From contig CAXXDH010000002.1 of NCBI GenBank assembly GCA_963677785.2, positions 806,001 through 870,000 of the forward strand: DNA of 64,000 nt, written 5' to 3'. The notes beneath the pieces were generated by a model. The model was not told the DNA's origin. It saw nothing but the letters and a program-made list of their open reading frames with translations, and ran no database searches. The stretch is from G963665495 sp963677785. GTDB lineage: Bacteria; Desulfobacterota; Desulfovibrionia; Desulfovibrionales; Desulfovibrionaceae. The position numbers and the translations under genes were made by a program. Positions 28,301-36,375 of this stretch are shown piece after piece. Numbering within the stretch: position 1 is the stretch's first letter; each line of letters starts with the position of its first letter.

Positions 28301-29123
28301 TGCCGACTTGTCAGGGGGAGATCTTACGAATTGCATGCTTCAAAAAGCCTTGCTCAGGGGGGCTGAGTTACGCGATGCGCATCTTGCTGGCGTTCTTTTG
28401 CTCGAGACGGACTGTACGGGAGGAAACTTTGCGAACGCGGATCTCAGCCGGTCGGTGCTTCAAAAGGCCAAGCTCGGGGAGGTATCTTTTGCAGGGGCAA
28501 AAGTGGAGCATTCCCTTTTTACCCAGGCTGCATTCGGAGCCAACAACTTTGCTGAAACAAATTTCAATCAGTCCGTATTTAAAAACTGCAGTCTGGACAA
28601 TCTGAATTTTTCGGAATCGATGCTGCAGAAGGCTTCATTTGTGGGATGTTGCGGTGAAAAAGTGGTTTTTTCCAATGCAAACATGGAAAATGCCCGCTTT
28701 TATCATTCCTGCTCCTTGCCGGACGCATCCTTTGTCAAAACCCGCTTGCTCAAGGCTTCCGCCATGGACAGTTCCCTGCTGGGCTGCGATTTTCGGGAGG
28801 CGCTTTTGGATAATGCGCTGTTTCAGAACTGCGACCTGTGTAAAGCCGTATTTACGTGCGCCAGGGCCAGGTACGCGAATTTTTCCCTTTGCGACCTGGA
28901 AAAAGCGGATTTACGCGGGATTGATCTGTTGCAAGGTTCCCTGCGCAAAGCGCGTTTGGTCAAAACCGATTGTACCGGGGCTAACTTGTTCGGTGTGGAT
29001 TTTTTCAAAGCCGTTATGAACGGCGCCATTCTGGATCAGGCTGATACCAAACGTACGCTTATTGAAAAACGCGAACACCTGTTGCCGCATTCCGACTCCA
29101 AGCCCGAGGAAAGCCAACCATGA
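25365..29123 (+). CDS. DUF2169-pentapeptide repeat protein (giant T6SS-associated adaptor-like)
   Basis: 1252 residues. The N-terminal about 300 residues are DUF2169 (KDINQSFLAGVLGLQDKLIFVASCFLFFDLE; PVPLTWENAFGGPDFPDNPKGLGF). This domain family accompanies VgrG/PAAR genes and is thought to load effectors. Residues about 340-500 are helical, and about 580-760 form an alpha/beta domain (AIVLGGPDFSLGAAGEALLKEAPAFVVALPGATSIHEA) of no family I recognise. The C terminus (about 930-1230) is a long right-handed pentapeptide-repeat helix (NLSGLDLSGLDFTNANLERT...). A GTG start has AGGGAG 7 bases upstream. It overlaps the next gene as ATGA. Confidence 0.85.
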   Translation: MRVLKDINQSFLAGVLGLQDKLIFVASCFLFFDLEHPKTPLPEKDLWKLIKQYDLKSPPFDTGMPKPQAEAVLYGACHTTAGPEEECSGAEVSLEIGTIRKRLFVYGPRHWEIKKRGLRIVHDAPLSGPVPLTWENAFGGPDFPDNPKGLGFISQDDGHAGTAHFLPRVEYPDQLVGSPEDLPEPASLAPMEQMRPRRLKRAGTYDATWFHNHWPFYPPDFDMRFFNTVPEDQQIKGYFKGDEVMRLQGLHPSRPLIESRLPGLKIRCFATLTEDIHHPKQTEKTRFLELATHLDTVWLFPGELRGACCFRGLCEIIDEEYRDVINVLLVTESLNETAHSLEYYQDLRDRWVERAVHRDNDSLEKGKQSVADALNRLNNLPVEMQAGMDKILGKKPHVPISPQQQLAKAHSRIDAAAMRLDSMETLALALRKKHGHIVPVNLDHFTRTREHIVKQRARLGSLEKGFSEALARKSVLLGEASQHAVQQKKSLQAKGEELDFDPVDPFLPPKEKRWGKSVLQNLRPWREELLHTTALYQALLNLGLTEKTIADAWLGFNTQAIEADRRSWGLEPKDRPFIIPAGLVIPQFEGAVPVALRIHPLAADFSFSIPMGDAELVEGSALESKAPFLASGAAGRLLVRVHDPLEALLLSQEAGDLCAAIVLGGPDFSLGAAGEALLKEAPAFVVALPGATSIHEASQWKGWSTHYPQARPLLLPKGGFIQAGLQEQNIRTLIRELVPLDAAGQLPSDPGIFLSGDIKPGMQLPVPQVKKIVAGARTQATNSMEAKLAHLKKKSEEIVSLARSHAENIFKQHNLDPKQFLDFSKQKQSLDLGREKTKMLVALDSAKRKLIRDNQLTPEMDEQIQDMGAMFGALLDKADKSLAGLSAITTPDWAKKIRERHGLAPETGSGLTREAVLAKLEAGDKNFARQNLSGLDLSGLDFTNANLERTLCLKTRFNGCVLRGAVLSHAVCKEATFDNADLSGGDLTNCMLQKALLRGAELRDAHLAGVLLLETDCTGGNFANADLSRSVLQKAKLGEVSFAGAKVEHSLFTQAAFGANNFAETNFNQSVFKNCSLDNLNFSESMLQKASFVGCCGEKVVFSNANMENARFYHSCSLPDASFVKTRLLKASAMDSSLLGCDFREALLDNALFQNCDLCKAVFTCARARYANFSLCDLEKADLRGIDLLQGSLRKARLVKTDCTGANLFGVDFFKAVMNGAILDQADTKRTLIEKREHLLPHSDSKPEESQP

Positions 29124-30199
29124 CCAGGAAAGAAATAGCGAACGCCGTCAAAGAACAACGCCCCCTGGTTGGGCTCGTACTCGACGGTACGGATTTAAGT
29201 GGCCTTGATCTCAGCGGTGGACGTTTCGAAAACTGTAGTCTGAAAAACGCCAGATTTAGCGGCGCTCAGTTAAGCAGATGCGGTTTTAGCAACTGCGATT
29301 TTACCGGCGCGGACATGAGGAACCTGGAACTGGACAAGGCGTTGTGGCGTAATCTGGTCCTTGCAGAAGCCGATTTCACCAATGCAAAATTTTTACGCTG
29401 CGTCTTTACGGGGTCGAATCTGAACCGCGCGAATTTCACAGGCGCGACGCTCTCCATGAGTTTTCTTGACAAGACCATTCTTACCCGGGCGTGTTTCTCT
29501 GACTCTTGCATCAATCGTACGGTCATGGGGCATGCGGACATCAAAGGCGCGGACTTTTCCGGCTGCACTTTGGAGCGTGTGGCGTTCAAAGGCGCTGAGC
29601 TCGAAGGCGCGGTGCTGGCCCGTACGCACATGCGCAAAGTCAATCTGGAGGGCTGCGATCTCGCCAAGCAATCCTTTCAGGGCTGTGACCTGCGTCTGGT
29701 GGTTTTTAGCAAATGCGGGCTGGCCGGAGCAGATTTTTCAGGCTTATCCCTACCCAAATGCAGTTTTAGCGGATCAAATCTCTGCAACGCCCTTTTTGAT
29801 AACGCGCAAGCCGAGCAGAGTCTTTTTGCGGGAGCGCAGCTGATGGAAGCCACGTTGAAAAATGCCTGCCTGCAAAGCTGCGTATTTGAGGACAGCGATT
29901 GCCGTCTCGCGGATTTCACTCACGCGGACTTGCGGATGGTTCAATTCAAGCGGGCGGTGCTGCGCGGCGCCAGTTTTTCTGGAACGCGCTGCGCCTATGC
30001 GGATTTTTCACACGCGGATGCGGAAGGCTGCGATTTCCAGGAAGCGGATTTTTCGTATACCAAGCTGCACGGCATATCGGACAACAATGCTATTTGGAAC
30101 GGGGCCTTGAGAAACACCGCGTACGGTACGGATCCGGATCTTGCGCGCGCCGAAGCCTTTACTCCCCAACCATTCGGCCACTCCACTCAAGCATACTAA
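29120..30199 (+). CDS. Pentapeptide-repeat protein
   Basis: 359 residues, nearly all pentapeptide repeats of the A(D/N)LXX type (for example DGTDLSGLDLSGGRFENCSL, GADFSGCTLERVAFKGAEL). They predict one long right-handed quadrilateral beta-helix without other domains or a signal peptide. It is translationally coupled (ATGA) to the DUF2169-pentapeptide gene, and its repeats resemble those of its neighbour, which suggests duplication and division of one gene. It could stack on the partner helix in a T6SS loading complex. A DNA-mimic role like that of Qnr proteins is possible but less likely in this context. Confidence 0.82.
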   Translation: MTRKEIANAVKEQRPLVGLVLDGTDLSGLDLSGGRFENCSLKNARFSGAQLSRCGFSNCDFTGADMRNLELDKALWRNLVLAEADFTNAKFLRCVFTGSNLNRANFTGATLSMSFLDKTILTRACFSDSCINRTVMGHADIKGADFSGCTLERVAFKGAELEGAVLARTHMRKVNLEGCDLAKQSFQGCDLRLVVFSKCGLAGADFSGLSLPKCSFSGSNLCNALFDNAQAEQSLFAGAQLMEATLKNACLQSCVFEDSDCRLADFTHADLRMVQFKRAVLRGASFSGTRCAYADFSHADAEGCDFQEADFSYTKLHGISDNNAIWNGALRNTAYGTDPDLARAEAFTPQPFGHSTQAY

Positions 30200-30210
30200 A
30201 GGAGCAAAGC

Positions 30211-30831
30211 ATGCCCATACGCGCTTATTCTTACCAGGAAGTGCCCACCATGGAATACGGTACGGTCGTCGCCCGCGATATGAAGACCTGGGCCGTACGA
30301 AGCACGAACGGCCACTACTCGGCCCGTCGTGCAAAAAGCTGCTTGCTCGCCCCCGAGGTGGGGGACAGCGTCTTGCTCTGCACCAACGACCTGGGGCATT
30401 GCTACATTCTCACCGTACTCGACGGTGCGGAGGACTCCGGCACATTGGAAATGAATGGAGATTTGGACCTGCAGGTCAACAACGGATCGCTTCATCTGTC
30501 GGCGGATAATGAACTCTCCATGGGGGCGGCAGCCATCCGGATAACAGCAGACAGGGGCTCGGCAACATTGAAGCATTTTTCCTGCCTTGTCGATACGATC
30601 ACGGGCCAGTTCCGCACGCTGTCTTTGGCGGCGGAAAATTGCCTGAACAGTTTTCATTCACTCACGCAGCGTCTGGGAGCCTTTTTCCGGTCAACCGAGG
30701 GACATGAGGAAATTCAGGCTGGATCAACGCGCGTTCTGGTGGAGGACACACACGTCCTGCATTGCAAAAACAGCGTACTTATGGCTGAAGAAGACGCTCG
30801 TATCGATGCGGATCAAATTCAACTGGGGTAG
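30211..30831 (+). CDS. DUF3540 family protein (T6SS island)
   Basis: 206 residues from the ATG at 30211, fixed by AAAGGAG 7 bases upstream. The N-terminal half has a short OB-like beta region (YGTVVARDMKTWAVRSTNGHYSARRAKSCLLAPEVGDSVLLC). The second half is a repetitive beta-needle-like stretch (DLDLQVNNGSLHLSADNELSMGAAAIRITAD) reminiscent of VgrG needles. DUF3540 genes regularly sit between pentapeptide/DUF2169 and DUF4150 genes in VgrG islands, which is exactly the order here. The function is not established. Confidence 0.8.
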   Translation: MPIRAYSYQEVPTMEYGTVVARDMKTWAVRSTNGHYSARRAKSCLLAPEVGDSVLLCTNDLGHCYILTVLDGAEDSGTLEMNGDLDLQVNNGSLHLSADNELSMGAAAIRITADRGSATLKHFSCLVDTITGQFRTLSLAAENCLNSFHSLTQRLGAFFRSTEGHEEIQAGSTRVLVEDTHVLHCKNSVLMAEEDARIDADQIQLG

Positions 30832-30848
30832 TCTTCAAGGAGCGCATC

Positions 30849-31253
30849 ATGTTTGGATTGACATTCGGCGACGGCATGAATTTTTCATTTCCTGATGTCT
30901 GCATTACGCCTGTGGGCCCGGTTCCGGTCCCCATCCCTTACCCCAATATTTCGGAAACAAGCACTTGCCCGGCTCCTATTTCGAAGGTGCTTATGGAGTG
31001 CTTGCCCTCCATGAATCAAACGTCCACGTGCGCCGCCAGCGAGGGCGACCAGCCCGGCCTGCAAATGGGCATTGTTTCCCACACGACTGGCGGTGCCACC
31101 ACGTACGTTGTCGGCTCGGTCGGCGTGATTATAGAAGGCGCGCCGGCGCAACGCCTCACCAGTGTGACGGGGCAAAATGCCATGGGGGTCATGACCAATG
31201 CGCCCGGCATGACCATTGCGCCCAGTCAGGAAGTGGTGTTGTTTTTGATTTGA
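30849..31253 (+). CDS. DUF4150 PAAR-like tip protein
   Basis: 134 residues, the PAAR-like DUF4150 fold only. Its marks are FPDVCITPVGPVPVPIPYPNIS, repeated TT/GG turns (SHTTGGATTYVVGSVGVIIEG) and a Cys-containing centre. PAAR proteins form the sharp cone on VgrG and bind effectors. No C-terminal toxin domain is fused, so any effector must be carried non-covalently, perhaps by the DUF2169-pentapeptide adaptor, or be encoded elsewhere. AAGGAG is 7 bases before the ATG, and the gene starts 17 bases after DUF3540. Confidence 0.85.
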   Translation: MFGLTFGDGMNFSFPDVCITPVGPVPVPIPYPNISETSTCPAPISKVLMECLPSMNQTSTCAASEGDQPGLQMGIVSHTTGGATTYVVGSVGVIIEGAPAQRLTSVTGQNAMGVMTNAPGMTIAPSQEVVLFLI

Positions 31254-31289
31254 ACAGCGCTGCGTTTTTTGTGGCGCCACGTTCCACGT

Positions 31290-32360
31290 CTAATTTTGAA
31301 AATAGGCCTTCAATTGATGCGCATCTCTTGTCCGTGTCAGGGCGAGCAGCAGCAGAATGCGCGATTTGGAAGGAATCAGGCCCCCGGAAAAAATGACGTT
31401 CTCATTGGCAAGTGTTTTTCCGCCGCCAGGGCCGCCATAAACGGGATAGGTCCGGCCTTTGTAGCAACGGCTCGAGATGACGACAGGAATATTCTTGCTT
31501 CTTGCATAGCGTATCGCCTCGTAGACCGAGGCGTTCACATTGCCCAGACCGAATCCGGCAACCACGATCCCTTTGGCGCCGCTGTCCGCAGCCAGGCGAA
31601 TATATTTGCCGTCAGCCCCGGCATAGAGGGTGAATAGCATCACTTCCGGCAAAGGCGTATCCTTGTCGGGCATGGGAACGTGCGCGCGCTCTGCCGGTCG
31701 ACGGAAGGGTCTGAACGTATTGAAATCTACATATCCCAGAAAGCCCTTGTCTTCGGAAGTAAAGGTCATCAGGTTGTCGGTGTGGGTTTTCCTGACATCC
31801 TGGGCCGCACAGGCGTATTGGTTCATGGTCACGGTCACGCCCAACCCTTTGGCCTTGGGAGAGACCGCCTGGACAAGCGCGTTGGCCAGGTTGCCGGGAC
31901 CGTCTGGAGCAGGATCCGAGGCATTGTGCTGCGCGCCGACAAAAATTACGGGTTTTTCCGTCTGCACGACGAGATCCAGAAAATAACTGGTCTCTTCCAT
32001 GGTATCCGTGCCGTGGGTGACCACGATACCGCATATTTCCGGATCGTCGGCCAGTTCCTGGACCTTATGGGCCAGGCCGAGCATCAGTTCGGGAGTCATT
32101 TGACTGGAATCAATGTTGGAATATTCGACAAGCTTGATGCGGGCAATGTCCTTTGCCCCAGGTACTGCCTGCATCAAATCCTCGCCGGTGAGAGCCGGGA
32201 CAGCCGCGCCCGTGGCCGGGTCGATTTTTTCGGCAATGGTGCCGCCAGTGGAAACAACCGCCACAAGAGGCAGCTCTGCGGCCTGCAGAGCGGTAGTTGC
32301 CAGCAATAAGACAAACAATGCGGCAAGAAGACAGCCAATACCGGGGCGATGGGTTTTCAT
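31290..32360 (-). CDS. Type II (periplasmic) L-asparaginase
   Basis: Hydrolyses asparagine to aspartate and ammonia. The protein is 356 residues with a Sec signal peptide (MKTHRPGIGCLLAALFVLLLATTALQA). Both catalytic threonine motifs are present: VVSTGGTIAEKI (about residue 33) and VVTHGTDTMEETSYFL (about 110). The Lys/Asp of the second triad lies in the same region. GGAGG about 9 bases upstream supports the ATG at 32360, and longer in-frame starts would bury the signal peptide. It lies 58 bases after the last corrin gene with no terminator seen between, so it may be read with the cobalamin operon although its role is unrelated. Confidence 0.92.
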   Translation of the reverse strand: MKTHRPGIGCLLAALFVLLLATTALQAAELPLVAVVSTGGTIAEKIDPATGAAVPALTGEDLMQAVPGAKDIARIKLVEYSNIDSSQMTPELMLGLAHKVQELADDPEICGIVVTHGTDTMEETSYFLDLVVQTEKPVIFVGAQHNASDPAPDGPGNLANALVQAVSPKAKGLGVTVTMNQYACAAQDVRKTHTDNLMTFTSEDKGFLGYVDFNTFRPFRRPAERAHVPMPDKDTPLPEVMLFTLYAGADGKYIRLAADSGAKGIVVAGFGLGNVNASVYEAIRYARSKNIPVVISSRCYKGRTYPVYGGPGGGKTLANENVIFSGGLIPSKSRILLLLALTRTRDAHQLKAYFQN

Positions 32361-32418
32361 TTCAGATATCCTCCAGTCCTGTATGGTTGGTGGGCAGGGG
32401 CCGGTCTTCTTCATACCC

Positions 32419-33270
32419 TCATGGCGTATATTTTTCCAGGTATCCTCTTGGCGTAATGATTCTGTTACCCGCCAGCCGGCTCGAACTGTTGCCGATGAGG
32501 ACAATGCTCAGCATGTCCGCCTCTTCCGGGCGGAACGTATCCAGACGGAACGTACGGATGCACTGGTCGTCGCGATACGCGTTGCGGACCAAGCCGACCG
32601 GTGTTTCCGGGGAACGGTGCGCGGAGATGATCTCAAACGCGCGCTCCAGCTGCCCGGTACGGCGTTTGGAACGCGGATTGTAAAGCACGATGGCGAAATC
32701 CGCGGCAGCGGCTGCTGCCAGCCGTTTTTCGATAAGCTCCCAGGGGGTCAGCAGATCACTGAGGCTGATCACGGCAAAATCATGCATCAGCGGCGCGCCG
32801 AGCAGGGCGGCTGCGGCGCACAGCGCCGGAATGCCCGGGACCACTTCACAGAGCAGGCTTTCCAAAAGACCGCGTTTTTCCAGCAGCTCAAGAATCAGCC
32901 CGGCCATGCCGTAGATTCCCGCGTCGCCGCTGGAGACCATCACGGTATCTTTGCCGGACAGGGCGAATTCTATGGCCTGGGTAGCGCGTTCGAGCTCCCT
33001 TTTCATGCCGCTGGAGTAGATGGTTTTGTGCTGCTTCAAACCATCAGGTACGAGTTCCAGATAGGCAGTGTAGCCTACCAGAACATCAGCGCGTTGGATG
33101 GCTTCCAGGGCCAGCGGCGGAAGCAGGGACGTGTCGCCCGGACCGAGGCCGACTATGCGGAGGGTACCTGGTGCGGCAGATGGGCCAGGGCCACCGTTAC
33201 GTTCCCGAGGATCTGTTTCGGACTCAGCAGGCTTGTTGATTTGCTCGCCAGAAGCGCGGCTGCCTCGCAT
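32419..33270 (-). CDS. cbiH: Cobalt-factor III / precorrin-3B C17-methyltransferase
   Basis: An SAM-dependent corrin methyltransferase that also contracts the ring. The tetrapyrrole methylase fold begins at TLRIVGLGPGDTSLLPPLALEAI (about residue 36), with YTAYLELV, the glycine loop VSSGDAGIYGMAGL (about 118) and VVPGIPALCAAAALLGAPL. YNPRSKRRTGQL is typical of CbiH/CobJ. The only start codon in frame is the ATG at 33270, inside cbiG, which gives a 118-base overlap and a 35-residue hydrophilic N-terminal extension that is not conserved in the fold. Confidence 0.88.
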   Translation of the reverse strand: MRGSRASGEQINKPAESETDPRERNGGPGPSAAPGTLRIVGLGPGDTSLLPPLALEAIQRADVLVGYTAYLELVPDGLKQHKTIYSSGMKRELERATQAIEFALSGKDTVMVSSGDAGIYGMAGLILELLEKRGLLESLLCEVVPGIPALCAAAALLGAPLMHDFAVISLSDLLTPWELIEKRLAAAAAADFAIVLYNPRSKRRTGQLERAFEIISAHRSPETPVGLVRNAYRDDQCIRTFRLDTFRPEEADMLSIVLIGNSSSRLAGNRIITPRGYLEKYTP

Positions 33271-34235
33271 ACGCTTTCCACTCCCAGATGCTTTTTGACT
33301 GTCTCCGAAGGGGTTGCCACAGGCATGGTGTTCAGTTCGTCGGAGGAGTACAGTTGTAGTGATACCTTAAGTTTTTCCGCGGCCACATGCAGGCCGTGTT
33401 CGTCTTCTTTGCATTCGTGGCTGGCAAGCATGCACAGGGCTTCGGGGAGAATGCCCCGGGCTTCCAGGGTCTGGTTGATGGCGTCGAGGATTTCTTCCGT
33501 GGTGGTGCCTTTGCGGCAGCCCACCCCGGCCACCAGCACGCGCGGACAGAGTTCCATCACGGTTTCGTCCCGCTGGGCTTTATGCCAGTCCACACGGATA
33601 ACCGGATTGTCGGTATCGGCCGAAGGTTCGACCATGCACTTGCGAAACCAGGGGTACCATTCGAAATCCGTGGTCAGCAGATAGGATTCCGGATCGTATA
33701 CCTGAACGAATTCACCTTCCGCCAGAGCCCGGTTGACCACCTTGACCATATCCGGCGTCCGCAGGGCCAGGCCTTTGTCCCGAGCGAGCAATTCGATGGC
33801 CGGAGCGCCGACGGAATCCGTGGCAGTGGTCAGAATGGCCTTGCCGCCCGTCAAGGCCGCCACGCGCCGCGCCAGGACATTGGCGCCGCCGATATGGCCG
33901 GCTATCAGGCTGATGACGTACGTACCGATGGGATCCAGAACCACAACCGCCGGATCGCCGTATTTATCCTGCAGCAGCGGGGCGATTGTCCGGATCACGA
34001 TACCCGTGGCGCACAGGAAAACATGATTACGGAAATTTTTGAAGGTTTCCGTAACCAGCGGCGCCAGGGCTTCGAATGATTTTGCGTCGTAGTCCGATGC
34101 CAGGCGGATCGGAAGAAAAAGCTGAGCGCCGAGCGCTTTGCTGAGTTCTGACCCCAGGGCGGCGCTTTGTTTGGTCAGCGCGTATACGGCGGTCGAGTCC
34201 GTATCGCACATTGTTTGTTCAGGATCGGAAACCAT
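33153..34235 (-). CDS. cbiG: Cobalt-precorrin-5A hydrolase
   Basis: Opens the delta-lactone and releases acetaldehyde in the anaerobic corrin pathway. The protein is 360 residues. The N-terminal domain has VYALTKQSAALGSELSKAL, the central domain has HVFLCATGIVIRTIAPLLQDKYGDPAVVVLD and SLIAGHIGGANVLARRVAALTG, and the C-terminal domain has VAGVGCRKGTTTEEILDAI. All three match CbiG. CGGAG 7 bases upstream favours the ATG at 34235, which overlaps the cbiF end by 17 bases. The presence of cbiG (not cobG) marks the oxygen-independent route. Confidence 0.92.
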   Translation of the reverse strand: MVSDPEQTMCDTDSTAVYALTKQSAALGSELSKALGAQLFLPIRLASDYDAKSFEALAPLVTETFKNFRNHVFLCATGIVIRTIAPLLQDKYGDPAVVVLDPIGTYVISLIAGHIGGANVLARRVAALTGGKAILTTATDSVGAPAIELLARDKGLALRTPDMVKVVNRALAEGEFVQVYDPESYLLTTDFEWYPWFRKCMVEPSADTDNPVIRVDWHKAQRDETVMELCPRVLVAGVGCRKGTTTEEILDAINQTLEARGILPEALCMLASHECKEDEHGLHVAAEKLKVSLQLYSSDELNTMPVATPSETVKKHLGVESVCEAAALLASKSTSLLSPKQILGNVTVALAHLPHQVPSA

Positions 34236-35070
34236 GTTTGAACTCCGGGTCATAAAGTTTGGAACGCGCCGTATCTTTGGATGCTGTTTCAAATCCATTG
34301 GCCTGGCGCGTTGGAATTAAAAAAATTGTTTGCCTGGTCAGGTTGTTGGCGGCAATGTCGTCCGCCAGGGCCGCAACCGTGCTTTCCACCAGCTGTTCGT
34401 CGGGGTGGCCGACTCGGGCGGCAACCACCACGCGGTCCGTGTCCGCCAGCCCTGCAGCCAGGAGTTCGGCTTGCAGCTCCGGGGCTTTTTCCGCACTGAG
34501 ATACACGGCAAGCGAACAGCCGTGGGCGGCCAGATCGCGCAGACGTTCGTCCACCGGCATGGGCGTACGTCCGGGCATGCGCGTCAGGATCAGGCTCTGG
34601 CCGGCCTCGGGCACGGTAAACGACAGCCTGGCCTTGGCCGCCGCCGCAAAGGCCGCGGTCACGCCCGGAATGATTTCGTAGGCAATGCCGTCCTGTTCGA
34701 GCAGTTTGATCTGTTCCTGGATGGCGCCATACAGACTCGGGTCGCCCGTGTGGACACGGGCCGCGTTTTTCCCCTGACGAACAATGTCGCGGAGCAGGGC
34801 GTGCGTCTCCTCCAGGGTCATGCCGGCCGAATCCAGCACGCGGGCTTCCGGTGGTGCCATACGCACGACTTCTTTCGGCACCAGCGAACCAGCGTATAAC
34901 ACCAGGGCAGCCGCGGCAATGCGGCGGGCTCCTTTGATCGTAAGCAACTCTGGGTCGCCGGGACCGGCGCCGATAAAGGAAACAAGCGGATGGTCGGGGG
35001 GGGAGGCCGGAACGGAATCACTCCAAGAGTTTTTTCCTTCGGGCTCCTCCTCAGAAAAAGCAGTTATCAT
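34219..35070 (-). CDS. cbiF: Cobalt-precorrin-4 C11-methyltransferase
   Basis: An SAM-dependent methylase. The fold starts at VSFIGAGPGDPELLTIKGARRI (about residue 30) and continues with VLYAGSLVPKEVV, VHTGDPSLYGAIQEQIKLL and YEIIPGVTAAFAAAAKA, all characteristic of CbiF/CobM. About 28 polar residues precede the fold. It lies between cbiET and cbiG, with 69 bases upstream and an overlap downstream, within one minus-strand operon. Confidence 0.92.
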   Translation of the reverse strand: MITAFSEEEPEGKNSWSDSVPASPPDHPLVSFIGAGPGDPELLTIKGARRIAAAALVLYAGSLVPKEVVRMAPPEARVLDSAGMTLEETHALLRDIVRQGKNAARVHTGDPSLYGAIQEQIKLLEQDGIAYEIIPGVTAAFAAAAKARLSFTVPEAGQSLILTRMPGRTPMPVDERLRDLAAHGCSLAVYLSAEKAPELQAELLAAGLADTDRVVVAARVGHPDEQLVESTVAALADDIAANNLTRQTIFLIPTRQANGFETASKDTARSKLYDPEFKHGFRS

Positions 35071-35139
35071 AACCGGAACAGCGTATAGTGTACGGGTTTG
35101 TTGAAAGAGAGCAACGGATTTTCCCTATAAATACGGTAT

Positions 35140-36375
35140 CTAATCAGATACATACGTTGTTTTTTGAGTTTTGACAATAAACACCGGATTGAGGGATTCG
35201 AAGCGCTCGTCACCCGCGAGCGGTACGCTTCGTGCCACGTTGATCTGACTGATTTGCACAGGCCAGCCCAGCGAGCGGCAATAGCTGCGGATGTATTCCA
35301 GCGAATCAAGCAGGATGGTGTGGGCCACGAGGATGCCCTCTGGTTTGAGCCTGTCGCAGGCGCTTTCCAGCATACCCGTGGTACGCAATCCGCCGCCGAT
35401 GAAAACGCGGTCCGGCCCGGGAAGCGCTTCGAGCGCTGCGGGCATGGTTCCGTGTACGGGTTCCACTAGATAGGCCCCTGAACGCCGGATGTTGGCCTTG
35501 ATCATGGAAATCCGGCTGCCGTCCGCCTCGATGGCTATGACCCGTCCTTGTTGTAACAGTACCGTTGCCTCCAGGCTGACTGCTCCGCATCCCGCCCCGC
35601 AATCCCAGAGCGTATGTTCGGGGGCGAGTTCCAGGGCGGAAAGACCCGCTGCGCGGACCGGGGCTTTGGTCACCAGGCCTTTTTCAAAAATCAGTTCTTC
35701 TTCCGGGATACCCAGGCGCAGGCGTACTTCGGTTTTAGTAACACGCTGCAACAGCAGAATATTGGGCTGGACAAAGTCCCGTCCGGCCACCAGATCCAGT
35801 TCGCCGTTGAACAGGGCCTCGTCGGGAAAGCCCAACCGCTCGCAAATCCGGCATATAAAACCGGAAACGCCCCGGTCCAGCAGCAAGCGGGCAATCTGGT
35901 CCGGGGTGTGCTTGTGGTCGGTATATACGGCGACAAGATCCGCATGCGTCAGGGCCGCGAACAGGGGGGCGGTGTCCTCGCGGCCGTGCAGAGAAACACA
36001 GCGAAAGTCCGTCCAGGGAAGACGGACGCGCGAAGCCGCAGCCTGCAGCGCGCTGACATGCGGATGGAATACCAGAATTTCCGGACTGAAAATGCGCAAC
36101 AGAGAGGAGCCGATCCCGTAACACAACGGGTCGCCGTCCGCCAGAACAACCACATGTTTGCCGTTGAGGGCCTGGACGCGTATTTGATCCGTTACCTGCG
36201 CCAGCGGGCTGGTTATGGGGAGTTTTTCCGCAGGATGCGCGGAAAAAAAACGGAGCAGAGTCTCACCCGCAACCAAAACGTCCGCGTTGTCCACAAGTTC
36301 CCTGGCTTCCGTGGAAAGCTCGGGCTGTCCCATGCCACAGCCGATAACGTGAATAGCGACGTTGTCGGGCATCAT
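35140..36375 (-). CDS. cbiET: Bifunctional cobalt-precorrin-7/-6B methyltransferase-decarboxylase (CbiE-CbiT fusion)
   Basis: 411 residues with two methylases in one chain. The N-terminal half is CbiE-like (VIGCGMGQPELSTEARELV; HVVVLADGDPLCYGIGSSLL). The C-terminal half is CbiT-like and starts near residue 230 (ALELAPEHTLWDCGAGCGAVSLEATVLLQQGRVIAIE), with a class I SAM motif. Together they methylate C5 and C15 and decarboxylate the C12 acetate. The fusion resembles CobL. The start overlaps the cbiA stop by 4 bases (ATGA). Confidence 0.92.
   Translation of the reverse strand: MMPDNVAIHVIGCGMGQPELSTEARELVDNADVLVAGETLLRFFSAHPAEKLPITSPLAQVTDQIRVQALNGKHVVVLADGDPLCYGIGSSLLRIFSPEILVFHPHVSALQAAASRVRLPWTDFRCVSLHGREDTAPLFAALTHADLVAVYTDHKHTPDQIARLLLDRGVSGFICRICERLGFPDEALFNGELDLVAGRDFVQPNILLLQRVTKTEVRLRLGIPEEELIFEKGLVTKAPVRAAGLSALELAPEHTLWDCGAGCGAVSLEATVLLQQGRVIAIEADGSRISMIKANIRRSGAYLVEPVHGTMPAALEALPGPDRVFIGGGLRTTGMLESACDRLKPEGILVAHTILLDSLEYIRSYCRSLGWPVQISQINVARSVPLAGDERFESLNPVFIVKTQKTTYVSD

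Noticed and set aside
32113..33684. A 523-codon plus-strand frame opposite asparaginase/cbiH/cbiG
   Set aside because: Antisense shadow of three recognised genes.
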